This document shows, piece by piece, positions 27,689 through 41,531 of a stretch of 64,000 nt of DNA (position 1 is the first letter of the stretch; each line of letters starts with the position of its first letter). Position numbers and translations under genes: made by a program. The stretch comes from Gammaproteobacteria bacterium (GTDB taxonomy: Bacteria > Pseudomonadota > Gammaproteobacteria > Pseudomonadales > Azotimanducaceae). Under the pieces are notes generated by a model. That model had not been told where the DNA came from. It ran no database searches and saw only the letters and a program-made list of their open reading frames with translations. The stretch is from the NCBI GenBank assembly GCA_028821515.1, contig JAPPGA010000020.1, forward strand, positions 1-64,000, given 5' to 3'.

Positions 27689-28111
27689 TTAGCGCCGGCG
27701 TTTCCTCAGTTCTTCCAACGTCCGTTGTCGACCCGCGGCATCAGCCAACTGCGCCGTCGCGAGGGAGAAGTCGAAGTCGGAGGCCTGTTCCGAGAGGTCT
27801 CGTTCCGCCCGTTCCCTGGACTCGAGAGCCGAGGCCTCGTCTATGTCGTCGGCGCGCAGCGCGGTGTCCGCCAGCACGGTCACGATGCCCGGCTGCACCT
27901 CGAGGAATCCGCCGGAGGCGAAGAAGACATCCTCTTCCCCGTCTTCGAACCGGAGTGTCACCGGCCCTGGCTTGATACCCGTCAGAAGCGGCGCGTGTCC
28001 CGGCAGTATGCCGAGTTCCCCGATGGTGCCGGTCGCAATGACCATCGTGACGCGACCGGAATAGATCTCCTTCTCGGCGCTCACGATGTCGCATTGCATT
28101 GTCGCGGCCAT
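27689..28111 (-). CDS. atpC: F1 ATP synthase epsilon subunit
   Basis: 140 aa. N-terminal beta-sandwich (MQCDIVSAEKEIYSGRVTMVIATGTIGELGILPGHAPLLTGI) and a C-terminal helical pair. Part of the central stalk of the H+-ATP synthase; couples rotation and inhibits ATP hydrolysis. Last of the atp genes. Confidence 0.95.
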   Translation of the reverse strand: MAATMQCDIVSAEKEIYSGRVTMVIATGTIGELGILPGHAPLLTGIKPGPVTLRFEDGEEDVFFASGGFLEVQPGIVTVLADTALRADDIDEASALESRERAERDLSEQASDFDFSLATAQLADAAGRQRTLEELRKRRR

Positions 28112-28133
28112 GGGCTTTCTCCCTTCGTCTTCC

Positions 28134-30409
<2,276 letters not shown>

Positions 30410-30440
30410 CTCTTACTACCGGTGCGCTGCAGTCCTGCTG

Positions 30441-31991
<1,551 letters not shown>

Positions 31992-32030
31992 TCCGTCTGT
32001 CCTCTCAATCCGAGCGTTCGCCGCCGGTCT

Positions 32031-32576
32031 CTACGTCCTTGCCAGCGACTCGGCCAGCTTGTCCAATTTGCCCCGCACCGAGCCGTCCACGACGGTGTCG
32101 CCGGCGCGAATGACGGCACCGCCAATCAGGCTCCCGTCCACCGCCGTGCTGACCTCTATGTCCCGTGCGAAACGAGCCTTAAGCGCCGCGCTCAACCGTT
32201 CGATCTCTTCGCCGGTCATCGCCACGGCCGAAGTCACCTCTATGTCCAGGGTCTTTTCCGCCTCCGCCTTCAGCGCCTCGAACTGCTCGCTTACTTCGCC
32301 CAACAGTGCCAACCGCTTGTTCGACGCAAGGACCTGGATGAATCGGCGTACCGGCTCCGTCACCTCGCCGAACTCCGATTGCACCAGTTCCAGGATTTCA
32401 TGCGCCTTCCGTGCATCCGCCGCGGGCGATGCGACGAGGTCACGCACACCGGGTTCGGCAAGAACTCGCGCCAGGAACGCGAGGGTCCGCGACCAGCGGT
32501 TCTGGTCGCGCCCTTCCGTCGCGAGGTCAAAGGCCGCGTTCGCATAGGGTCGCGCGAGGGTCGCTAGTTCGGCCAT
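32031..32576 (-). CDS. atpH: F1 ATP synthase delta subunit
   Basis: 181 aa. TLARPYANAAFDLA at the N-terminus and a C-terminal GGAVIRAGDTVVDGSVRGKLDKL are typical. Peripheral-stalk cap that joins alpha to the b dimer. Confidence 0.95.
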   Translation of the reverse strand: MAELATLARPYANAAFDLATEGRDQNRWSRTLAFLARVLAEPGVRDLVASPAADARKAHEILELVQSEFGEVTEPVRRFIQVLASNKRLALLGEVSEQFEALKAEAEKTLDIEVTSAVAMTGEEIERLSAALKARFARDIEVSTAVDGSLIGGAVIRAGDTVVDGSVRGKLDKLAESLART

Positions 32577-32583
32577 CGGTCGC

Positions 32584-33054
32584 TCAAAGCTCTCCCGCCA
32601 GCCGATCCAGGAGTTCGCTGTGGCGGCGCCGGTCGATGCTGGCTGACAGGATTCTCTCCGCGCCCTGCACCGCGAGCGCGGCCACCTGCGCCCGCAACGC
32701 TTCCTTGACGCGGTTGACGTCCTGTTCCACTTCCGCGGCGGCGGCCTGCTTCAGGCGTTCGCCCTCTTCCCGAGCTTCGGCCCTCGCCTGCTCGATCATC
32801 TGCGTGGCCTGTCCACGGGCCTGATCGACAATCTGCCGCGCCTCTTCCCGAGCTTCCCGCAACTTCGCATCCGCCCTTTCCTGGGCGAGTTCAAGGTCTT
32901 TCTGGGCCTGCTCGGCGGCCTCCAGGCCATCCGCAATCGTCTTCTGCCGCTCCCGCATGGCCTGCCGCAGAAACGGCCAGATGAACCGATGGCAGAACCA
33001 CACGAAGATGAGAAAAACAACGGACTGCGCGAGGAGCGTAGCGGTGATGTTCAT
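32584..33054 (-). CDS. atpF: FO ATP synthase b subunit
   Basis: 156 aa: one N-terminal membrane helix ([21 protein letters not shown]) followed by a long charged coiled coil rich in Ala/Glu/Gln, ending [16 protein letters not shown]. Forms the stator stalk. Length matches the E. coli protein. Confidence 0.95.
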   Translation of the reverse strand: MNITATLLAQSVVFLIFVWFCHRFIWPFLRQAMRERQKTIADGLEAAEQAQKDLELAQERADAKLREAREEARQIVDQARGQATQMIEQARAEAREEGERLKQAAAAEVEQDVNRVKEALRAQVAALAVQGAERILSASIDRRRHSELLDRLAGEL

Positions 33055-33089
33055 CTGCCTTGCCTCTCCTTAACTGGCTTGTTGGCCGG

Positions 33090-33329
<240 letters not shown>

Positions 33330-33396
33330 TTAGACACTCCTTACTACGCCTTTCGGCCGTTGACTGTTGTTTGCACTGCTTTGCCTTCCATTCTGA

Positions 33397-34248
<852 letters not shown>

Positions 34249-34334
34249 TCAAGCTTGATCTTCGTATTCCGTCGGAGCGCTTCCCTGGTCGCTCCCTCAT
34301 TTCTGTCCTTTCCGGCTTGCCCGGCTGTCCGCCT

Positions 34335-34706
34335 TCATGCCCGCCCGCCCACCCGGGGCATTACCGGGGCGATCATCTGCGCCATGATCGCGACCGTCAG
34401 CGCGGCAAAAAACCCCAGCGGCTCTATCGTGGCCAAGGCAAACGCCGCTGCCATCAGGACCGCGGTCAGCAACCACTTGAATGCGCCATGGCCAACCAAT
34501 CGCCTGGCCTCGCGCAGCCGCGCATCGTCGCCGTCGAGAGACAACCGCCGCGCCGCGCCGAAGGCAAAGATCGCATTCGGCAGCACGATCACCGCTCCTC
34601 CAAGCAAGGCAGAGCCCGCCTGGCGAAAACCACCGAACGACATCAACAGGCACACCGCCCCGACGGCGGCGATTTGAAGACCCACGATGCGAAACGGCGC
34701 CGCCAT
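34335..34706 (-). CDS. atpI: ATP synthase protein I
   Basis: 123 aa with four hydrophobic segments and RRLVGHGAFKWLLTAVLMA, the AtpI type. Assists c-ring assembly. First gene of the atp operon; ATG at 34706, with a GTG one codon before. Confidence 0.85.
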   Translation of the reverse strand: MAAPFRIVGLQIAAVGAVCLLMSFGGFRQAGSALLGGAVIVLPNAIFAFGAARRLSLDGDDARLREARRLVGHGAFKWLLTAVLMAAAFALATIEPLGFFAALTVAIMAQMIAPVMPRVGGRA

Positions 34707-34748
34707 CACTTATGCGCTAACGGCTCCGGGGGTGCGCGACGGGAGCGC

Positions 34749-34754
34749 ATTATA
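34749..34754 (-). promoter_or_regulatory. Candidate atp operon promoter -10 box
   Basis: Perfect TATAAT on the minus strand, 43 nt before the atpI ATG, in the 130-bp gap after parB. The -35 hexamer at 17-bp spacing (CTTCCA) is weak. Confidence 0.5.
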
Positions 34755-34836
34755 CGTATGCAAACGTGCGATGGAAGCGCCTCGCCCGACGGGCCGGCAG
34801 AACTTGCGAAATTGTGCCGTTCTACAGCGCGGCCTG

Positions 34837-35694
34837 CTAACGCAGATGCTCCAGGATGCCTTCGAGTTCGTCGAGGTTGGTGTATGAAATGACCACCCGG
34901 CCCCTGCCCTTCGCGGTATGCGAAATGGCTACCCGCGCGCCGAGCCTGTCGGACAGCTCCCGTTCGAGCCGCACCGTATCGGGGTCGCGCCCCCGCGTCG
35001 TCGTCGAAGCTTCTGCTCCCTCCTGTGCCCGACGTGCCAGCGCTTCCGTCTGGCGGACGGACAGTCCCTTTTCGGCTGCCAAACGGGCAATACGCGCCTG
35101 CGTCCCCTCTTCCAGCGGCAGGAGCGCTCTCGCATGACCCATTTCCAGGGCGCCGGACTGCAGCAATTCACGCGCGACCTCGCCGAGGTCGAGCAGGCGC
35201 AACAGGTTGGAGACCGCCGGCCGGGACTTGCCCACGGCGCTGGCAGCTTCCTCATGCGTCATCCCGAACTCGTCCAGCAGACGGCGCAACCCGTCGGCCT
35301 CCTCGAGCGGCGTCAGTGCTTCGCGCTGGATATTCTCGATGAGCGCCATGGCCATGGCTTCGCTGTCATCCACGTCCCGGACAATCGCGGCGATCCGGCC
35401 TAGTCCCGCCTTCTGCGCAGCGCGCCAGCGCCGCTCCCCGGCAATCAGTTCGTAACCGCCGCCGGGGCGGGGACGCACGACGATAGGCTGCATCAATCCC
35501 TGGGATTCGATGGACGCGGCGAGTTCGTCGATGCCTTCGTCCGGGATGTGCATGCGGGGTTGATGCGGGCTCCGAAACACTTCCTCGATGCCCACTTCCT
35601 GGAAACCCGGTGTTGGGGCGGCCGTTTCCTCGGACGTGGGGCTCCCCAGCATCGCCTCCAATCCGCGTCCGAGACGCCTCCTTCTTTCCACCAT
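34837..35694 (-). CDS. parB: Chromosome-partitioning protein ParB
   Basis: 285 aa. ParB/Srx-type CTPase domain with ELIAGERRWRAA and ALIENIQREALTPLEEA, then a helix-turn-helix (MTHEEAASAVGKSRPAVSNLLRLL) and a C-terminal dimerisation domain. Binds parS, loads SMC and partners ParA. Unusually, parA lies 15 kb away at 50920-51687 with unrelated genes between. No full parS match was found in the window. Confidence 0.95.
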   Translation of the reverse strand: MVERRRRLGRGLEAMLGSPTSEETAAPTPGFQEVGIEEVFRSPHQPRMHIPDEGIDELAASIESQGLMQPIVVRPRPGGGYELIAGERRWRAAQKAGLGRIAAIVRDVDDSEAMAMALIENIQREALTPLEEADGLRRLLDEFGMTHEEAASAVGKSRPAVSNLLRLLDLGEVARELLQSGALEMGHARALLPLEEGTQARIARLAAEKGLSVRQTEALARRAQEGAEASTTTRGRDPDTVRLERELSDRLGARVAISHTAKGRGRVVISYTNLDELEGILEHLR

Positions 35695-35829
35695 CTCAGG
35701 CTGGCGCCCGCATCCCGCGCCGTGGTCCCGGCCTCAGGCGTCGATCATACACGCTCATCGCTCCGCCGTTGCCCCCGCCACATTGCCCATATTGCTCCCC
35801 GCGCTCCCTTGAATGATGATTGCGAACGC

Positions 35830-38800
35830 ATGACGTACCGTTACCTCTTTCCGATCATTGCCTGTCTCGCCATGGGCGGCTGTGGCGGTGGTGGTGGCTC
35901 CCCGCCACCCCCTCCTCCTCCGCCTCCTCCGCCTCCACCACCGCCACCTCCCCCGCCACCCCCGGAGATTGTCTTCGTACAGGTCGAGGACGCGGGGCTC
36001 GACAGGCCGTACAGGGCGGAGTTCGGCGACCTTTCCGTGCCGGAACGTTTCAGCGGCGGCATCGCCGCGGGCGACTACGACGGGGACGGGGACATCGACC
36101 TCTACGTCGTTGGCGGCGACCTGGACCCGAACAGCCTGTACGAGAACCAGGGCGACGGGACTTTCCTCGACACCACCGAGGAAATGACCCCGGTCATCAC
36201 CCACAAGGGCAGTGGGCCGGCCTTCGGCGACATCGACGGCGATGGCGATCTCGACCTGTTTCTCGGCGCCGTGGAAGGCGGGCGCTACTACATGCTCGAG
36301 AACCGCGATGGCACCTTCTTTGATGAAACCAGCGGATCGGGCATCGAACTGACCGCCTCCAACACGGTTTCCGCCACGTTCTTCGACTACGACAGCGATG
36401 GCTATCTCGACCTGTTCCTGTCGCACTGGGGCGTTGACCGGGTAGCGGGCGAGGATACGGAGACCGTCTGGCGCAACAGGGGCGATGGCACGTTCACCAG
36501 CGCGAGCCTGGAGACAGGCATCGCGGCGGGGCTCTTCGAGGGCGACACAGACTTATCCTTCACGCCGAACCTCGCCGACATCGACAACGACGGCGACGGG
36601 GACCTCCTCATGACCGGGGACGAAGGGACGAGCCAGGTGTTCCTCAACGACGGAGACGGCAGCTTCGTCAAGTCCACCGACCGGGATGTCATCGTCGACC
36701 AGGCCGGGTCGGGCGCGGTCGTTTTCGACTACGACAACGATGGCGATCTCGACTGGTTCGTGTCGTCAAACCACATCGCCGGCGGTGACCGCACGGGAAA
36801 CCGCCTGTACCGCAACACCGGATCCGGTATTTTCGAAGACGCCACCGAGGCTGCCAACGTCGCCGATGGCGGCTGGGGGTGGGGAACCTGTGCGGCCGAC
36901 TTCGACAACGACGGCAATCTCGACATCTTCCAGGTCAATGGCTGGGGCGAGGACTCGGGAACGGATTTTCGCGACATCCCGGTGCGCTTCTTCTATTCCC
37001 AGGGGGACGGAACCTTCGAAGAGCGGGCGGCCGATTTCGGGCTGGAAGACGCGGGGCAGGGCAGGGGCGTCGCGTGCTTCGATGCGGAACGCGACGGCGA
37101 TATCGATATCGTCCTCACCAATGCCAGCGCGGACCACATCGTCTACTACCGCAACGACACCGAGAACGACAACCACTACCTCACGGTCAAGGTCACGGCG
37201 CTGGGAGCGAACACGTCCGGCGTGGGCACCCTGGTCGAAGCCCGGATGTCCGACCGGACACAGATCCGTACCGTGGGCGGAGCCAACAACTACGCCTCGC
37301 ACGATCCACTCGAAGCGCACTTCGGCCTGGGCGACGAGACGACCGTCGACATCCGCGTGGTCTGGCCCGACGGCGAAGTCAGCCGCGAGAACGACGTGGA
37401 GGCCAACCAGGTCGTCACGCTGGAGCAACCCCAGCCGCGACTGCGGCTGGGCGTCCGGCAGGGCAGAGGAGCCGGCTTCTATGTCGAGGACGAAGCGATA
37501 GAGGTTCGGGCCCTGCAACCCATTCACGGTTACCACTTCAGCCACTGGTCGAGCAGCGGCGGCGGCACCTTCGAAGATGTCTTTTCCCCCGAGACGACGT
37601 TCACCATGCCGGCTGATAGCGTCAGCATTACCGCGCACTACATCCCGGGCGCAGCTCCGGACGACGACGCCTCGGTGGCACGGCGCTGGAACGAGGCGCT
37701 GCTTGCATCGATCCGAAACGATTTTGCGCGCCCCGTCGTGCATGCCCGCAACCTGTTCCACGTGTCCGCCGCGATGTACGACACCTGGGCAGCTTACGGG
37801 GATGTCGCGGTGCCGTGGCTGCTGGGCCGCACGAGGGCCGGCGAGACATGCGAGTTCGAATCTGCGGCGCTTACCGTCCCCGACGATCCTGCGGAGTTGA
37901 AGGCGGCGCGGGAAGAGGCCATGAGCTTCGCCGCGTATCGCCTGATCGAGCATCGATTCACTCGTTCGCCGGTGTCGGGACAGCGCCGGATCACGCGGGA
38001 CATCGAGGCGCTCATGGGTTACCTGGCGCTGCGCCTCGACTTCGATCCCGACAACGACTCGGCAGACTACGCGTCCGGATCGCCGGGGGCCCTGGGCAAC
38101 CACGTCGCCCAGTGCTACATCGACTTCGGCATGGCCGACGGCGCCAACGAAGCCAACGACTATGCCAATACCGCTTACATGCCCGTGAACCCTCCGCTCG
38201 AACCGCACCTGCCGGGCAATCCCGACATCGTCGACCTGAACCGCTGGCAACCGCTGTCGTTGCGGGAGTTCATCGACCAGTCAGGGAACGTCGTCACGGG
38301 GACGATCGATCACCTTGGTCCGGAATGGGGACAGGTGGTGCCGTTCGCGCTCTCGGAGGCGGACCTCAAGCTCTACCAGCGACCGGGAGAGACGTTCGAC
38401 TACTGGGTGTATCACGACCCCGGACCCCCGCCGACCATCGACGGCACCCTCTCGGACAACTACAAGTGGACCCACTCCCTCGTTGCCATCTGGTCGAGTC
38501 ATCTCGACCCGGACGGACCCGATGACACCGACTGCGAGCAAGGTTCAACGGAGCCCGCCTGCAGGGGGGCACAACACATCGACATCTCTCCGGCGAGCCT
38601 CGGCAACATTGCGGTCGAGTCCTATCCCACCGCTTTCGAAGACTATCCGGCCTTCTTCAAGACCAACGAGGGAGGCGACCCCGGCGTGGGTTACGACGTC
38701 AATCCCGCCACCGGGCAACCGTACGAGCCGCAGATGGTGCCGCTCGGTGACTACGCCCGCGTGCTGGCGGAGTTCTGGGCGGACGGCCCGGATTCAGAAA

Positions 38801-39612
38801 CGCCGCCTGGCCACTGGTTCGTCATCCTGAACGAGGTCAATGACCATCCGCTGCTCGAGCGGCGATTCGCCGGCGGTGGACCGGAGCTCACGCTGCTGGA
38901 GTGGGATATCAAGGCTTACTTCATGATGGGCGGCGCCATGCACGACGCGGCGATCGCCGCCTGGGGCATCAAGGGCTGGTATGACTACATCCGTCCCATT
39001 TCCGCGATCAGGGCCATGGCGGACCGGGGCCAGAGCAGCGATGCCAACCTTGCTTCTTACGACGTGGACGGCATTCCACTATCCGATGGCTATGTGGAAC
39101 TCGTGGAGGACGGCGACGACCTGGCGGGCGACGACGGCGAGCACATTGACAAGATCAAGCTGCTGGCGTGGCGCGGGCCGGACCACATATCGAACCCCAG
39201 GGTCGACGCGGCCGGCGTGGGCTGGATCCTGGCGGAGAACTGGTGGCCCTACCAGCGGCCCAGTTTCGTGACGCCGCCGTTCGCCGGATACGTTTCCGGG
39301 CACTCGACCTACTCGCGCACGGCAGCGGAGTTGATGACGGCGCTGACAGGCGATCCCTACTTCCCCGGAGGAATGAGCGGCTTCGAGATCGTCGCAAACG
39401 AGTTTCTTGTCTTCGAGGAGGGGCCGAGCGTGGACATGGTCCTACAGTGGGCGACCTATCGCGACGCGTCGGACCAGACTAGCCTGTCTCGCATCTGGGG
39501 CGGCATCCATCCCCCGGCCGACGACATCCCCGGCCGCCTGATCGGGCTCAAGCTCGGCCCGGCCGCGTTCGAACTGGCACTGGACTACTTTAACGGTTCG
39601 GTCGAACCCTGA
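35830..39612 (+). CDS. Lipoprotein fusing FG-GAP repeats, ASPIC/UnbV domain and vanadium-haloperoxidase/PAP2-like domain
   Basis: 1260 aa from the ATG at 35830. A signal peptide with a weak lipobox (AMGGC, C18) is followed by a Gly run and about 21 prolines. FG-GAP/VCBS-type repeats span residues ~70-440 with many Ca2+-loop-like DxDGDGDxD motifs. An ASPIC/UnbV-like domain follows (~445-530: VGGANNYASHDPLEAHFGLG). The C-terminal ~600 residues match the vanadium haloperoxidase / acid phosphatase pattern: K1048 and R1055 in KGWYDYIRP, SGH with H1158 in YVSGHST, and R1221 and H1227 in SRIWGGIHPPADD. Likely an outer-membrane or surface protein; either halide oxidation or phosphatase-like chemistry is possible. 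Stands alone, convergent with the LRR lipoprotein gene 31 bp downstream. Confidence 0.8.
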   Translation: MTYRYLFPIIACLAMGGCGGGGGSPPPPPPPPPPPPPPPPPPPPPEIVFVQVEDAGLDRPYRAEFGDLSVPERFSGGIAAGDYDGDGDIDLYVVGGDLDPNSLYENQGDGTFLDTTEEMTPVITHKGSGPAFGDIDGDGDLDLFLGAVEGGRYYMLENRDGTFFDETSGSGIELTASNTVSATFFDYDSDGYLDLFLSHWGVDRVAGEDTETVWRNRGDGTFTSASLETGIAAGLFEGDTDLSFTPNLADIDNDGDGDLLMTGDEGTSQVFLNDGDGSFVKSTDRDVIVDQAGSGAVVFDYDNDGDLDWFVSSNHIAGGDRTGNRLYRNTGSGIFEDATEAANVADGGWGWGTCAADFDNDGNLDIFQVNGWGEDSGTDFRDIPVRFFYSQGDGTFEERAADFGLEDAGQGRGVACFDAERDGDIDIVLTNASADHIVYYRNDTENDNHYLTVKVTALGANTSGVGTLVEARMSDRTQIRTVGGANNYASHDPLEAHFGLGDETTVDIRVVWPDGEVSRENDVEANQVVTLEQPQPRLRLGVRQGRGAGFYVEDEAIEVRALQPIHGYHFSHWSSSGGGTFEDVFSPETTFTMPADSVSITAHYIPGAAPDDDASVARRWNEALLASIRNDFARPVVHARNLFHVSAAMYDTWAAYGDVAVPWLLGRTRAGETCEFESAALTVPDDPAELKAAREEAMSFAAYRLIEHRFTRSPVSGQRRITRDIEALMGYLALRLDFDPDNDSADYASGSPGALGNHVAQCYIDFGMADGANEANDYANTAYMPVNPPLEPHLPGNPDIVDLNRWQPLSLREFIDQSGNVVTGTIDHLGPEWGQVVPFALSEADLKLYQRPGETFDYWVYHDPGPPPTIDGTLSDNYKWTHSLVAIWSSHLDPDGPDDTDCEQGSTEPACRGAQHIDISPASLGNIAVESYPTAFEDYPAFFKTNEGGDPGVGYDVNPATGQPYEPQMVPLGDYARVLAEFWADGPDSETPPGHWFVILNEVNDHPLLERRFAGGGPELTLLEWDIKAYFMMGGAMHDAAIAAWGIKGWYDYIRPISAIRAMADRGQSSDANLASYDVDGIPLSDGYVELVEDGDDLAGDDGEHIDKIKLLAWRGPDHISNPRVDAAGVGWILAENWWPYQRPSFVTPPFAGYVSGHSTYSRTAAELMTALTGDPYFPGGMSGFEIVANEFLVFEEGPSVDMVLQWATYRDASDQTSLSRIWGGIHPPADDIPGRLIGLKLGPAAFELALDYFNGSVEP

Positions 39613-39643
39613 TCACTCACGCAGCTTTCCGGCCCGCCCGCGC

Positions 39644-41365
39644 TTAGTCTGTCACGTCGGGCTGGTCGAAGGTGACGTTGACGCCTCTTTCCTCCAGCGC
39701 GGGAATGTGCTCGTCCAGCGATGCGTCGCTCAACGGATTCCGCCGGACATCCAGTTTGTCGCCCTCCCCCAATCCGGTGTTTTCCACCAGCGGCGACAGC
39801 TCCGATATGTCGTTGTCGCGCAGGGAAAGCACTCTCAGCTCGATCAAGTCTGTCAGCGGCGACAGGCCGGAAACAGAGTTGTTGTCAATGTCCAGGTGCT
39901 CCAAAGCCGTCAGGCCGGAGAGCGGCGAAATGTCGGACGTGTCAGTGCGGGATAGGTCCAGGTATTCCAGAGCCGTCAGACCCGACAACGACGTCACATC
40001 GGACAGGGGGTTATGGTCGAGCTCCAGGTGCTCCAACCCTGTCGCGGCCGCCAACGGCGTCACATCGGATACGGAGTTGTAGCTAACGGTCAGATGCTTC
40101 AGTTCCGTCATTCCAGACAGCGGCGTCACATCGGACACGGAGTTGCGGTCAAGACTCAAGTTCATCAGCGCCGTCAGACCGGACAGTTGCGAAATGTCCG
40201 ATACGTCGTTTTCGGAAAGATACAGGGTGATCAGCGCCGTCAATTCCTCTAGCGGAGAAAGCTCCGAGATCTCATTGTCCGAAATGGAGAGGAACCTCAG
40301 CCTCGTCAGACCCGTCAGCGGCGTCAGATCCGCCACATCGTTGCTCAAGAGATACAAGACGGTCAGCGCCGTCAGATCCGTTAGCGGCGAGATATCGGAT
40401 ATCTCATTCCTCCCCAGGGACAGGGTAGACAGGGCCGTCAGGCCCGTCAGCGGCGTCAGGTCCGCGATGTTGTTGATTCCTGCGGTCAGAGACTCCAGCG
40501 CAAACAATCCCGTTAGCGGTGCCAAGTCCGTAATGTCATTCGCGCTAATTCCCAGGACGGTCAACGCGGTCAGGCCCGTCAGCGGGCCAAGGTCCTCTAT
40601 GGCGTTGCCCGACATGTAGAGTTCCTTCAGGGCAGTCAAGTCCGACAGCGGCGTCAGGTCCGATATCTCGTTCCCCGACAAGGACAGGGAAGTCAACGCC
40701 GCCAATCCAGCTAGCGGCGTCAGGTCCAGCACTTCGTTGTGCGATAGATGAAGTTCCTCCAATGCAGTCACGTTCGATAGCGGGGAGATGCCCTGGATGC
40801 TGTTGTTGGACAGCTCCACGTGAGTCAGCTCCGTCAGACCCGTTAGCGGCGTCAGGTCCGATACCTGATTGAAGGCAAGACGCAGATCCTGCAGCGAGGC
40901 CAGGCCCGTCAGCGGGCCGAGGTCCTCCACGCCATTGTGTGACAGGTAGAGTTCCTCCAGGGAGGTCAAGTCCGACAGCGGCGACAGGTCCGATACGTCA
41001 TTCCGCGACAGGTCCAGCCTTCTCAACCGCCGAGCCGACTCAAGGCCCCGCAAGTCCTCTATCTCCCGACTCCGGGACGCGAAATCGATGATGGTCTCCA
41101 TCTCGTCCACATAGATCGTCGCATCGGACTCCTTCTCGAGGCGGGCTTCAATGGCGGCGCGCAGATTGGCGTCCGGGATCGACACTACAACGCGGGGCAG
41201 CGGCGCTGGCTCTGGCGGAGGCACCAGCTTTCCGGCCTGCTCCCCACCACCACATGCCGCAAGCACCAGGGGCCCCAACACCAGCAATAGCGCCCAACCG
41301 AGGGAAGCGCCAACCCTGGCCCGTGTTATGCAGCGACGCCGATCTCTCGAGTCGAATCTCGTCAT
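39644..41365 (-). CDS. Leucine-rich-repeat lipoprotein (internalin-type 22-residue repeats)
   Basis: 573 aa from the ATG at 41365 with GGGAG upstream. Signal peptide with lipobox LAAC (C38). After an N-terminal cap (VSIPDANLRAAIEARL, which recalls internalin-like caps) come about 20 repeats of the form L-x-x-L-x-L-x-x-N-x-[IV]-[SA]-D-[LI]-x-P-L-[TS]-x-L. The C-terminus is an irregular cap (GVNVTFDQPDVTD). Expected to sit on the cell surface and bind protein; a partner cannot be named. Confidence 0.85.
   Translation of the reverse strand: MTRFDSRDRRRCITRARVGASLGWALLLVLGPLVLAACGGGEQAGKLVPPPEPAPLPRVVVSIPDANLRAAIEARLEKESDATIYVDEMETIIDFASRSREIEDLRGLESARRLRRLDLSRNDVSDLSPLSDLTSLEELYLSHNGVEDLGPLTGLASLQDLRLAFNQVSDLTPLTGLTELTHVELSNNSIQGISPLSNVTALEELHLSHNEVLDLTPLAGLAALTSLSLSGNEISDLTPLSDLTALKELYMSGNAIEDLGPLTGLTALTVLGISANDITDLAPLTGLFALESLTAGINNIADLTPLTGLTALSTLSLGRNEISDISPLTDLTALTVLYLLSNDVADLTPLTGLTRLRFLSISDNEISELSPLEELTALITLYLSENDVSDISQLSGLTALMNLSLDRNSVSDVTPLSGMTELKHLTVSYNSVSDVTPLAAATGLEHLELDHNPLSDVTSLSGLTALEYLDLSRTDTSDISPLSGLTALEHLDIDNNSVSGLSPLTDLIELRVLSLRDNDISELSPLVENTGLGEGDKLDVRRNPLSDASLDEHIPALEERGVNVTFDQPDVTD
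39720..41060 (-). repeat. About 20 tandem 66-bp units encoding leucine-rich repeats
   Basis: Period of 66 bp (22 codons) visible as recurring GCCGTCAG / CCCGTCAGCGGC blocks on the + strand. Units are diverged but similar enough to allow recombination and copy-number change. Edges are approximate. Confidence 0.8.
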
Positions 41366-41531
41366 CGCGCTTCTCCCATTCTGGTGGCTCGGGCTCCCAT
41401 ACGAAATCGTGAACTGACCGGCGTGCCAGCCCCGGAGTCCCCCTCGCCGCTTGCCCTTTGCCGCCGGTACCACTATACATTCAGGCTGATGTCCCGGCGG
41501 ATGTGCCAGGCGCAACGGAAACCTGGAGCCC

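Noticed and set aside
37754-37769. Partial match to a parS site (first 11 positions TGTTCCACGTG)
   Set aside because: Only the left half and centre match; the right arm differs at five positions and it lies inside the haloperoxidase coding region.
36766-38250. 494-codon minus-strand open frame
   Set aside because: Antisense of the FG-GAP/haloperoxidase lipoprotein; no recognisable domain.
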